Assembly (NCBI RefSeq): GCF_002483305.1
Contig: NZ_DLHQ01000058.1
Coordinates: 1-38,739, forward strand
DNA from: Brevundimonas sp. UBA7664
GTDB lineage: Bacteria; Pseudomonadota; Alphaproteobacteria; Caulobacterales; Caulobacteraceae
Direction: 5' to 3'
DNA length: 38,739 nt
The notes under the pieces are model-generated. The model was not told the origin of the DNA. It ran no database searches and was given only the letters and a program-made list of their open reading frames with translations. The position numbers were made by a program, and so were the translations under genes. Of this stretch, positions 31,314-38,459 are shown piece after piece. How positions within the stretch are numbered: position 1 is the first letter of the stretch; each line of letters begins with the position of its first letter.

Positions 31314-32545
31314 CTGGCGACCGTCCTTCCGCCGGAGCGCTGCATTTGTCCCGTTCGTCCTTCCTCTTCACCTCGGAAAGCGTCTCCGAGGGCCATCCCG
31401 ACAAGGTCGCGGACCGCATCTCCGACACGGTCGTCGACCTGTTCCTGTCCAAGGATCCCTATGCGCGGGTGGCCTGCGAGACGCTGACGACGACGAACCT
31501 GGTCGTCCTCGCCGGCGAGATCCGCGGCCAGGGCATCATGGACACGAACGGCCAGTGGGCGCCGGGCGTGCAGGACGAGATCGAAGCCGCCGTCCGCGCC
31601 GCCGTGCGCGACATCGGCTATGAACAGTCCGGCTTCCACTGGGAGACCTTCGAATTCATCAACCGCCTGCACGGCCAGTCGGCCGACATCGCCGTCGGCG
31701 TCGACGCCGCCGGCAATAAGGACGAGGGCGCGGGCGACCAGGGCATCATGTTCGGCTATGCCTCGAACGAGACGCCCGAGCTGATGCCGGCCACCCTGCA
31801 GTACAGCCACAACATCCTGAAGCGCCTCGCCGAGGTCCGGCACGGCGGCGACAAGCGGCTCGAGCCCGACGCCAAAAGCCAGGTCACGATCCAGTACGAG
31901 GACGGCGTGCCGGTGCGCGCCACCTCGATCGTCCTGTCGACCCAGCACGCGCCGGGCCTGTCGTCCGCCGACGTCGCCGACATCGTCAAGCCGCATATCC
32001 TCTCCGTCCTGCCGGAAGGCTTCACCGACGAGAACACCGTCTGGCATATCAACCCGACCGGCATCTTCGAGATCGGCGGTCCTGACGGCGACGCGGGCGT
32101 GACCGGGCGCAAGATCATCGTCGACACCTACGGCGGCGCGGCCCCGCACGGCGGCGGCGCCTTCAGCGGCAAGGACCCGACCAAGGTCGACCGCTCGGCC
32201 GCCTATGCCTGCCGCTACCTGGCCAAGAACGTCGTCGCCGCCGGCCTGGCCGACCGCTGCACCATCCAGATCAGCTACGCCATCGGCGTGGCCAAGCCCC
32301 AGTCGATCCACGTCGACCTGCACGGCACCGGCAAGGGCGCGATCACCGAGGCGGTGCTGGAGGCCAACATTCTCGGCCTCATCGGCGGCGCCACGCCGCG
32401 CGCCATCCGCGAGCACCTCGGCCTGAACAAGCCGATCTACGCCCGCACCGCCGCCTACGGCCATTTCGGCCGCGCGCCGGACGCCGACGGCGGCTTCAGC
32501 TGGGAGAAGACCGATCTGGTCGATCAGCTGAAGGCTCTGGTCTAG
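31310..32545 (+). CDS. metK: S-adenosylmethionine synthase
   Basis: MetK makes S-adenosylmethionine from methionine and ATP. The 411-residue chain has all key motifs: TSESVSEGHPDKVADRISD (21-39), DEGAGDQGIMFGYA (about 137-150), the PPi/Mg block GGGAFSGKDPTKVDRSAAYA (about 282-301) and SYAIGVAKPQS (about 321-331). The N-terminal dozen residues are variable. ATG at 31310 lies inside a palindromic operator with AAGGA 9 bases upstream. It ends at CTAG shared with the next gene, and a hairpin in that gene's 3' end probably terminates it. Confidence 0.98.
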   Translation: MSGDRPSAGALHLSRSSFLFTSESVSEGHPDKVADRISDTVVDLFLSKDPYARVACETLTTTNLVVLAGEIRGQGIMDTNGQWAPGVQDEIEAAVRAAVRDIGYEQSGFHWETFEFINRLHGQSADIAVGVDAAGNKDEGAGDQGIMFGYASNETPELMPATLQYSHNILKRLAEVRHGGDKRLEPDAKSQVTIQYEDGVPVRATSIVLSTQHAPGLSSADVADIVKPHILSVLPEGFTDENTVWHINPTGIFEIGGPDGDAGVTGRKIIVDTYGGAAPHGGGAFSGKDPTKVDRSAAYACRYLAKNVVAAGLADRCTIQISYAIGVAKPQSIHVDLHGTGKGAITEAVLEANILGLIGGATPRAIREHLGLNKPIYARTAAYGHFGRAPDADGGFSWEKTDLVDQLKALV

Positions 32546-32790
32546 GGATCCAGTTCGGGCTCGCCGGTCTCCGGCGAGCCCTTCGGCGTCTCGTCCTTGG
32601 CCTCGGCCACATGCCGTTGCGGCGGGTCCAGGGCCGCGCCGAATCCGAACAGCATGGCGGCCATCATCTGCACGCCGCCGCCGCGTCGTTTCGCGGCGGT
32701 CCGCCCGCCGCCGCCCGCCAGGGCCAGCGTGGCCCAGACAATCAGCCCGACCAGCCCCAGGCCCACGCCCCAGCCGATGATCTCCGCCAT
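32542..32790 (-). CDS. Small membrane protein of unknown function
   Basis: The 82-residue protein begins MAEIIGWGVGLGLVGLIVWA with one membrane helix (about 4-26), then a basic GGGGRTAAKRRGGG turn and a second short hydrophobic stretch (MMAAMLFGFGAA), followed by an acidic tail (AEAKDETPKGSPETGEPELDP). ATG at 32790 is chosen because AAGGAG lies about 7 bases upstream; a start at 32817 would add 9 residues. The tail codons coincide with a strong hairpin, which is unusual. I do not recognise a family. It is convergent with metK. Confidence 0.7.
   Translation of the reverse strand: MAEIIGWGVGLGLVGLIVWATLALAGGGGRTAAKRRGGGVQMMAAMLFGFGAALDPPQRHVAEAKDETPKGSPETGEPELDP
32557..32581 (+). terminator. 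metK terminator hairpin inside the convergent gene
   Basis: GGGCTCGCCGG (32557-32567) and CCGGCGAGCCC (32571-32581) form a perfect 11-bp stem with loop TCT, starting 12 bases after the metK stop. TTC follows, not a long T-run. The same bases encode part of the C-terminus of the minus-strand small protein. Confidence 0.65.
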
Positions 32791-32879
32791 GTTCCGCTCC
32801 TTGCGCCCGCCGAACATGGGGAGGCGGTGCGCGCTGTGAAGGACTCGCGCCGGACGCGCGACCGCCTATAAGGCCGCCC

Positions 32880-33575
32880 ATGCCCCTTTCCGACGATCCC
32901 GCCCACCGCCCGCTTCGCTCGTTCGGCCGGATCAAGTCGCGCGCCATCAAGCCGCGGCAGGCGGCCCTGTTCGATACCCTGCTGCCCGGCATCGCCCTGC
33001 CGGATCCGAAGGCCGGGCCGATCGATCCGAAGGCGCTGATGCCCGAAGCGAAAGCAGTCTGGCTCGAGATCGGCTTCGGCGGCGGCGAGCATCTGGCTGA
33101 ACAGGCGGCGCGGCATCCCGACACGCTGATGATCGGCTGCGAGCCTTTCCTGAACGGCGTGGCTTCGGCCCTGCGCCATATCGACGAGCGCGGGCTGAAG
33201 AACGTCCGCCTGCACGCCGACGACGCCCGCGACGTCATGACGGCCCTGCCCGACGCCTCGCTGGACCGGGTGATGATCCTGTTCCCCGACCCCTGGCACA
33301 AGGCGCGGCACAACAAGCGCCGGCTGGTGCAGGACGAGACGGCGGCGGAGATCGCCCGCCTGCTCAAGCCCGGCGGCGGCCTGCGCTTCGTCACGGACTG
33401 GAAGGACTACGCCGACTGGGCGCTGGAGAAGTTCGAGCGCACGCCCGGTCTGGTCTGGCAGGCCGAGGCGGCGGACGACTGGCGCAGCGCGCCGGCGGAT
33501 CATGTCGTCACCCGCTACGAGGAAAAGAAGCTGGGCGACACGGCCCCGATCTTCCTCGACTTCATCCGGGCCTGA
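32880..33575 (+). CDS. trmB: tRNA (guanine(46)-N7)-methyltransferase
   Basis: TrmB methylates G46 in the variable loop of tRNAs using SAM. The 231-residue chain has the basic N-terminus FGRIKSRAIKPRQAALFDTL, the SAM-binding motif WLEIGFGGGEHLAEQA (about 61-76), and the typical active-site segment MILFPDPWHKARHNKRRLV (about 136-154). The C-terminal YEEKKLGDTAPIFLDFIR is also diagnostic. ATG is at 32880. It is divergent from the small membrane protein and converges on bioY, overlapping it by 14 bases. Confidence 0.96.
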   Translation: MPLSDDPAHRPLRSFGRIKSRAIKPRQAALFDTLLPGIALPDPKAGPIDPKALMPEAKAVWLEIGFGGGEHLAEQAARHPDTLMIGCEPFLNGVASALRHIDERGLKNVRLHADDARDVMTALPDASLDRVMILFPDPWHKARHNKRRLVQDETAAEIARLLKPGGGLRFVTDWKDYADWALEKFERTPGLVWQAEAADDWRSAPADHVVTRYEEKKLGDTAPIFLDFIRA

Positions 33576-34089
33576 AGCCGGCGACGGCCGACAGGGCGCG
33601 GGCCGCGAGGACGACCAGCACCGACTTGACCGCCGCCCCGGCCAGAAAGGGCGTGAAGCCGGCGGCGACCGCGGCCGGAACGCCGATCCGGCCGGCCAGC
33701 CAGCCCGTCCCCAGCGCCAGGATCATCAGGTGCAGGCCGAACAGCCAGGCCGTCGCCGGGGCCAGTCGGCCCAGCCGTCCGCCTTCGGCCAGAACGCCCG
33801 CCAGCCCGGCGGCGAGCGGAAAGGCGAACAGATAGCCGGCGGTCGGCCCCGTGAACGGCCCCGGGCCCGACGCCCCGTCGGACAACACCGGCAGGCCCGC
33901 CAGCGCCAGGGCGAGATACAGCACGACAGCCGCCGCGCCCCATCGTGGCCCCAGAATCACGCCGGCGAGCAGCACCGCCCAGGTCTGCATCGTCATCGGC
34001 ACCGGGACCATCGGCACGGACAGTCGGGCGCAGAGCGCGATGAGCAGGGCGAAGCCGAGAAAAGAGGCGAGGCGGAGCGGGGCAGTCAT
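33562..34089 (-). CDS. bioY: Biotin transporter BioY
   Basis: BioY is the substrate-binding membrane subunit of a biotin uptake (ECF) system and can work alone at low affinity. The 175-residue protein has about six membrane helices. Family features are the opening helix with RLSVPMVPVPMTMQTWAVLL (about 22-41), GPRWGAAAVVLYLALALAGLPV, GPTAGYLFAFPLAAGLAG and the final ARALSAVAGFRPG. ATG at 34089 is chosen; a TTG at 34101 would add four residues. No ECF ATPase or T subunit is next to it. It converges on trmB with a 14-base overlap. Confidence 0.94.
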   Translation of the reverse strand: MTAPLRLASFLGFALLIALCARLSVPMVPVPMTMQTWAVLLAGVILGPRWGAAAVVLYLALALAGLPVLSDGASGPGPFTGPTAGYLFAFPLAAGLAGVLAEGGRLGRLAPATAWLFGLHLMILALGTGWLAGRIGVPAAVAAGFTPFLAGAAVKSVLVVLAARALSAVAGFRPG

Positions 34090-34199
34090 GGGCGAGGCCA
34101 ATCACGCCGGGCTGAACAGGGCAAGACCCACGACGCCTCCGGCTGGAAATCGATCGCGAACCGGGGCAGAAAGCCTGCGTACCTCAAAAGGACGGACCC

Positions 34200-34703
34200 A
34201 TGAGCCTCGCCCTCGACCACGTCGCGACCTCCATGTTCCTGCGCGGCCTGAGGGCTCTCGACGGACTGCTCGACCGGGCGCTGGAGTCCGGCCTGGACGA
34301 AACGGCCCTGATGGAGGCGCGGCTGGCGCCGGACATGCGGCCCTTCCCCGACCAGATCCGCATGGCGTCCTTTTCAGCCCGCAGCTGCGTCGCCCGGCTG
34401 ACCGACCAGCCGTGGCCGAAGACCGACGATGCGGAGGCCAGCCTGGCCGACCTGAAGGAGACCGTCGCCCTGTCGATCGCCTTCATCGAGGCGGCCGAGG
34501 CCGCGGCGTTCGACGGCGCCGAAACCCGCCGGGTCGAACTGCGATTCCCCGGGGTGGAGCTGAATTTCGAAGGCGCCGGCTATCTGACCAGCTTCGCCCT
34601 GCCGAATTTCTATTTCCACCTGTCGATGGCCTACGCGATCCTGCGCCATCTGGGCGTGCCGCTGGGCAAGCGCGACTACCTCGGTCAGCTGGACATGGTT
34701 TGA
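34200..34703 (+). CDS. DUF1993 family protein
   Basis: The 167-residue protein belongs to DUF1993, small alpha-helical proteins related to the DinB four-helix fold. Typical parts are MFLRGLRALDGLLDRAL (12-28), RMASFSARSCVARLT (54-68) and the conserved C-terminal PNFYFHLSMAYAILRHLGVPLGK (about 135-157) with LGQLDMV at the end. No metal site is clear, and the function of the family is unknown. ATG is at 34200, just after an AAAGGAC stretch that acts as the ribosome site. It converges on the phosphatase gene at 34711 with 7 bases between stops. Confidence 0.9.
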   Translation: MSLALDHVATSMFLRGLRALDGLLDRALESGLDETALMEARLAPDMRPFPDQIRMASFSARSCVARLTDQPWPKTDDAEASLADLKETVALSIAFIEAAEAAAFDGAETRRVELRFPGVELNFEGAGYLTSFALPNFYFHLSMAYAILRHLGVPLGKRDYLGQLDMV

Positions 34704-34710
34704 ACCAGCC

Positions 34711-35205
34711 TCAGGCGCCCCGCACCCCGGCTGCGAAGTCGCGAAGGAAGGCCAGCTGCTCGTCGGTTTCGGGCACGGGCCGACCCCGGGCCTTGCCGAC
34801 CCGCAGGATGGCCTCGTCCGGATGGACCCCGCCCACGATCAGGGCCGCGATGGCCAGGGACGGCGCCCGGCCGAGCCCGGCCCGGCAGTGGATCACGATG
34901 GCCTGACCGGCGTTCAGCCGGCGCTCGATGGCCGTGGCCACGCGCCGGTAATAGACGGCGTCCGCCGGAACGCCGTGGTCTGTGATCGGGAAATTGTAGA
35001 AGCCGACGCCGTGGCGTTCGGCCGCCGCGCCCTCGTCGCCCAGACCCAGTTCGGCGGCCTCGGCCGGCTCCAGCAGGCTGACGACGTGATCGACCATGCC
35101 GTGCGCCAGCTTGGCCATCTGCCGCTCCAGCGCCTCGCCGCCGTCGGGCTTTCGCGAAATGCCGAGGCGCCCGGGGCCGTCGAGACCGATCCAGAAGATT
35201 TTCAT
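34711..35205 (-). CDS. Protein tyrosine / dual-specificity phosphatase
   Basis: The 164-residue enzyme carries the phosphatase loop HCRAGLGRAP (106-115), with catalytic Cys107 and Arg113, and a general-acid Asp76 in NFPITDHGVP. Size and layout match small bacterial dual-specificity phosphatases (CDKN3/Kap-like). A GLGRA loop rather than GxxRS means specificity is open. ATG at 35205 is chosen for MKIFWIGLDGPGRLGISR, a conserved opening; in-frame sequence upstream belongs to the rimP leader region. It is divergent from rimP and convergent with the DUF1993 gene. Confidence 0.87.
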   Translation of the reverse strand: MKIFWIGLDGPGRLGISRKPDGGEALERQMAKLAHGMVDHVVSLLEPAEAAELGLGDEGAAAERHGVGFYNFPITDHGVPADAVYYRRVATAIERRLNAGQAIVIHCRAGLGRAPSLAIAALIVGGVHPDEAILRVGKARGRPVPETDEQLAFLRDFAAGVRGA

Positions 35206-35269
35206 GCCGTCCTGTTCTGCCTTTGTCGTCGAGACAGGGCAACGCCGCGATCGGATATGACGACAGGGG

Positions 35270-35298
35270 CTGACAAACCCCTCCGCCGGAGCTATACG
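35270..35298 (+). promoter_or_regulatory. Promoter of the rimP-nusA-infB operon
   Basis: CTGACA (35270-35275) and TATACG (35293-35298) are separated by exactly 17 bases, a good sigma70-type promoter with 5 of 6 and 4 of 6 consensus bases. Transcription would start near 35305, giving a leader of about 80 bases before rimP. A leader hairpin and terminator follow immediately. Confidence 0.65.
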
Positions 35299-35309
35299 CC
35301 CCGTCACAT

Positions 35310-35330
35310 CGTTAGACCGGCGTCCTAACG
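35310..35330 (+). promoter_or_regulatory. Leader hairpin before the rimP attenuator
   Basis: CGTTA-GAC (35310-35317) pairs with GTC-(C)-TAACG (35322-35330) around loop CGGC, with one bulged C. It begins within a few bases of the predicted transcript start and lies 10 bases before the terminator stem. It may act as a pause or antiterminator structure. Confidence 0.5.
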
Positions 35331-35340
35331 GCGCCGTTTG

Positions 35341-35370
35341 AGCGGCGGCCGTCGGGCCCGCCGCTTTTTT
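35341..35370 (+). terminator. Intrinsic terminator (attenuator) upstream of rimP
   Basis: AGCGGCGG (35341-35348) pairs perfectly with CCGCCGCT (35358-35365), followed by a T-run at 35365-35370. It has the stem plus T-run of an intrinsic terminator and sits between the operon promoter and the rimP start, so it can attenuate the operon. The NusA protein, which promotes pausing and termination, is encoded downstream, so feedback control is attractive (inference). Confidence 0.75.
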
Positions 35371-35386
35371 ATTGGACCGAGCCCCG

Positions 35387-35929
35387 TTGAAGGCCAAGAC
35401 CGTTGAAGACCGCGCTCTGCTGGAGCTGATCGAACCCGTGGCCGAGAGCCTGGGTCTCGACATCGTGCGCGTGCGTCTGATGGGCGGCACCCTGCGCCGG
35501 CGGCTGCAGATCATGGCCGAACGGCCCAGCGACCACGACATCGCCGTCGAGGAATGCGCCCGCCTGAGCCGCGCCGTGTCGGAAGTGTTCGACGCCGCCG
35601 ATCCGATCGCCGGCGAATATCTGCTGGAAGTGTCGTCGCCGGGCGTCGACCGCCCCCTGACCCGCCTGTCCGACTTCGACCTGTTCGAGGGCTATGAGGC
35701 GCGGCTGGAAAGCGATCGCATGATCGAGGGCCGCAAGCGGTTCAAGGGCATGATCGCCGGGACCGACGGCGACAATGTCGCCATGGACCTGGAGGGCGAG
35801 GAGGACACCGCCCTGATCCCGTTTGACTGGCTGGTCGACGCCAAACTGGTGCTGACCGACGAACTGATGAAGGCGGGCGCCGAGAAGCGCGCCGCCCGTA
35901 ACGACAACTCTGTTGAGACCGAGGACTAG
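35387..35929 (+). CDS. rimP: Ribosome maturation factor RimP
   Basis: RimP assists maturation of the 30S ribosomal subunit. The 180-residue chain has the family pattern: VEDRALLELIEPVAESLGLD IVRVRLMGG in the first half, DHDIAVEECARLSRAVSEVFD with IAGEYLLEVSSPGVDRPLTR in the middle, and the C-terminal SH3-like domain with FKGMIAGTDGDNVAMDLEG. The start is taken as TTG at 35387, since GAG/GGA purines lie upstream and the other TTG (35372) sits directly after the terminator T-run with no ribosome site. It is followed by nusA after 3 bases. Confidence 0.94.
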   Translation: MKAKTVEDRALLELIEPVAESLGLDIVRVRLMGGTLRRRLQIMAERPSDHDIAVEECARLSRAVSEVFDAADPIAGEYLLEVSSPGVDRPLTRLSDFDLFEGYEARLESDRMIEGRKRFKGMIAGTDGDNVAMDLEGEEDTALIPFDWLVDAKLVLTDELMKAGAEKRAARNDNSVETED

Positions 35930-35932
35930 ACC

Positions 35933-37690
35933 ATGGCTGTAGCCGGCGTTTCCGCGAACCGACTCGAACTGCTAACGATCGCTGACGCGGTCGCGCGCGA
36001 GAAGAACATCGACAAGGAGATCGTCGTCGAGGCGATCGAGGAGGCGATCCAGAAGGGCGCCAAGTCGCGCTACGGCGCCCATCACGACATCCGCGCCAAG
36101 ATCGACATCAAGTCGGGCGAAATGGCCCTGACGCGTCACGTCACCATCGTGGCCGACGACTGGCAGCCGGAAGACGAGCTGGAAGAGTTCAACGACTCGG
36201 CCATGGTCCGCCTGACCGACGCCTCCAAGCGCGATCCGGACGCCTTCGTCGGCAAGGAATACATCGAGAATCTGCCGCCGTTCGAGTTCGGCAGGGTGCA
36301 GACCCAGATGGCCCGTCAGGTCGTGACCGGGAAGGTCCGCGACGCCGAGCGCGCCAACCAGTACGAAGAGTTCAAGGACCGCGTCGGCGAGATCGTCAAC
36401 GGCACCGTCAAGCGCGTCGAATACGGCAACACCGTCGTCGACCTGGGCCGGGGCGAGGGCATCATGCGCCGCAACGACTCCATCCCGCGCGAGGTGTTCA
36501 ACATCGGCGACCGGATCCGCACCTACATCTATGACGTCCGCGCCGAGGCCAAGGGCCCGCAGGTCATGCTGTCGCGCTCGCACCCCGGTTTCATGGCCAA
36601 GCTGTTCGCCCAGGAAGTCCCGGAAGTTTACGACGGCGTGATCGAGATCCGCGCCGCCGCCCGCGACGCCGGCTCGCGCGCCAAGATGGCCGTGCTGTCG
36701 AACGACTCCTCGATCGACCCCGTCGGCGCCTGCGTCGGCATGCGCGGCTCGCGGGTTCAGGCGGTCGTCGCCGAACTGCAGGGCGAGAAGATCGACATCA
36801 TCCAGTGGAACAATGACGAGCCCACCTTCATCGTCAACGCCCTGGCCCCCGCTGAAGTCTCCAAGGTCGTGCTCGACGAAGAAGCCGACCGCGTTGAAGT
36901 GGTGGTGCCGGACGAGCAGCTGTCGCTGGCCATCGGCCGCCGCGGCCAGAACGTCCGCCTCGCCAGCCAGCTGACCGGCTGGCAGATCGACATCATCACC
37001 GAGTCGCAGGACTCCGAGCGCCGCCAGCGCGAGTTCAGCGAGCGCACCACCCTGTTCCAGGAAGCCCTGGACGTGGACGAGGTCATCGCCCAGTTGCTGG
37101 TCACCGAAGGCTTCGCCACGGTCGAGGATCTGGCCTTCGTCGAACCCTATGAAATCTCCGACATCGAGGGCTTTGACGAGGACACCGCCGAGGAGCTGCA
37201 GGCCCGCGCCCGCGACTTCCTCGACAAACAGGCCGCCGTGCTGGACGCGAAGCGCGTCGAACTGGGCGTGCTGGACGAAGTCATGGCCGTCCCCGGCGTG
37301 ACCGGCGCCATCGCCGTCGCCCTCGGCGAAGGCGGCGTGAAGACCGTCGAGGACCTGGCCGATCTGGCCACCGACGAGATCCGCGGCGGCTATGAAGTGA
37401 AGAACGGCGAACGGACCAAGGTCCCGGGCGTTCTGGAAAGCTTCAACCTGGCCCAGGAAGAGGCCGAGATGCTGATCCTGCAGGCCCGGGTCGCGGCCGG
37501 CTGGATCGACGCCTCGGAACTGCCGCAGCCGCCGGAGCCGGAATACGAGGAAGAGCTGGCCGAGGGCGAATACGACGCAGACGCCGTCTTCGCCGCCGCG
37601 CCGGAAGGCGACGAGGGCGAGGTCGCCGCTGACGAAGACACCGACGACGAGGTCCTCGCCGAGGACCCCGAACAGCCCGAAAACGCGTGA
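35933..37690 (+). CDS. nusA: Transcription termination/antitermination factor NusA
   Basis: NusA binds RNA polymerase and nascent RNA to control pausing, termination and antitermination. The 585-residue chain has the NTD (1-130, starting with LELLTIADAVAREKNIDKEI), the S1 domain (about 135-200, VNGTVKRVEYGNTVVDLGRG), KH1 (about 230-300, with VGACVGMRGSRVQAVVAELQ near 264) and KH2 (about 305-375, LSLAIGRRGQNVRLASQLTG). Two helix-hairpin-helix acidic repeats follow (about 385-530, with FATVEDLAFVEPYEISDIEG and the YEVKNGERTKVPGVLESF block), then a long acidic tail. ATG is 3 bases after the rimP stop. Confidence 0.98.
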   Translation: MAVAGVSANRLELLTIADAVAREKNIDKEIVVEAIEEAIQKGAKSRYGAHHDIRAKIDIKSGEMALTRHVTIVADDWQPEDELEEFNDSAMVRLTDASKRDPDAFVGKEYIENLPPFEFGRVQTQMARQVVTGKVRDAERANQYEEFKDRVGEIVNGTVKRVEYGNTVVDLGRGEGIMRRNDSIPREVFNIGDRIRTYIYDVRAEAKGPQVMLSRSHPGFMAKLFAQEVPEVYDGVIEIRAAARDAGSRAKMAVLSNDSSIDPVGACVGMRGSRVQAVVAELQGEKIDIIQWNNDEPTFIVNALAPAEVSKVVLDEEADRVEVVVPDEQLSLAIGRRGQNVRLASQLTGWQIDIITESQDSERRQREFSERTTLFQEALDVDEVIAQLLVTEGFATVEDLAFVEPYEISDIEGFDEDTAEELQARARDFLDKQAAVLDAKRVELGVLDEVMAVPGVTGAIAVALGEGGVKTVEDLADLATDEIRGGYEVKNGERTKVPGVLESFNLAQEEAEMLILQARVAAGWIDASELPQPPEPEYEEELAEGEYDADAVFAAAPEGDEGEVAADEDTDDEVLAEDPEQPENA

Positions 37691-37708
37691 TGGGAAACCG
37701 AGCCCTCC

Positions 37709-38377
37709 ATGAGTCTGCGCGAAGCGACGATCGATAGAGAGAGACGCGACCTCGTCACCCACGAGGTCATGGATGAATCTCGCCTGATCCGCTTCGTCGC
37801 CGCTCCGGACGGCTCGGTCGCCCCCGATCTGGCGCGCAAGCTGCCCGGCCGCGGCCTGTGGGTCGCGGCGGACCGCGCCTCCATCGAGGCGGCGGTGAAG
37901 AAGAACCTGTTTTCACGCGCCGCCAAGGCGCCGATGAAGCCGGCCGCGGACCTCGCGGACACGGTCGAAAGCCTGCTGTTCCGGCGCTGTCTGGACCAGC
38001 TGGGGCTTGCCCGGCGCGAAGGCGTGCTTATCTCAGGCTTCGAGAAATCCCTGGCCAATGTGCGGTCGGGCAAGGCTGCATGGATCATCGAGGCGGCGGA
38101 CGGGTCCGCCGACGGTCGCGGCAAGCTGCTTTCGCTGGCGAAACACATGACGCCGCCCCCGAAAGTCTGCGGCGTCTTCACGGCGGACGATTTGAGTTTG
38201 GCCCTTGGGCTGGAAAATGCGATACACGCCGTCCTGCTTGAGGGCGGGCGGGCCGATCGCTGGACCATAGAGGTCGAACGACTGGCGGGATTTCGACCGC
38301 TTCTGCCCCCGGAGTGGGGCGGTGAGCCGGCTGAGGCCCCGAACAAGGTTTTGGACGGGCGGGGTTCTGCTCCCTGA
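37709..38377 (+). CDS. ylxR: YlxR/L7Ae-like RNA-binding protein
   Basis: The 222-residue protein joins an N-terminal YlxR domain (about 10-75, with LIRFVAAPDGSVAPDLARKLPGRG and LWVAADR) to a C-terminal L7Ae-like domain (about 90-180, with RRCLDQLGLARREGVLISGF, EKSLANVRSGKAAWIIEAAD and CGVFTADDLSLALG). This two-domain form, located between nusA and infB, is common in Alphaproteobacteria. The usual Cys-Ile-Val-Thr-Gly segment near residue 12 reads DLVTHE, so the cysteine is lost. Its RNA target is unknown; it probably acts with ribosomes or NusA (inference). ATG is at 37709. Confidence 0.9.
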   Translation: MSLREATIDRERRDLVTHEVMDESRLIRFVAAPDGSVAPDLARKLPGRGLWVAADRASIEAAVKKNLFSRAAKAPMKPAADLADTVESLLFRRCLDQLGLARREGVLISGFEKSLANVRSGKAAWIIEAADGSADGRGKLLSLAKHMTPPPKVCGVFTADDLSLALGLENAIHAVLLEGGRADRWTIEVERLAGFRPLLPPEWGGEPAEAPNKVLDGRGSAP

Positions 38378-38459
38378 TTTGGGGGCAGGGCGACGCGCGG
38401 CTTTTTGTGTTTGAACGAGACGACGGCGGATCACCCGCTGTCCCCAGTAAAGCGACCGG

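Noticed and set aside
34090..34199. BioR or BirA operator upstream of bioY
   Set aside because: No TTATCTATAA-like palindrome or BirA box is visible in the short gap to the DUF1993 gene.
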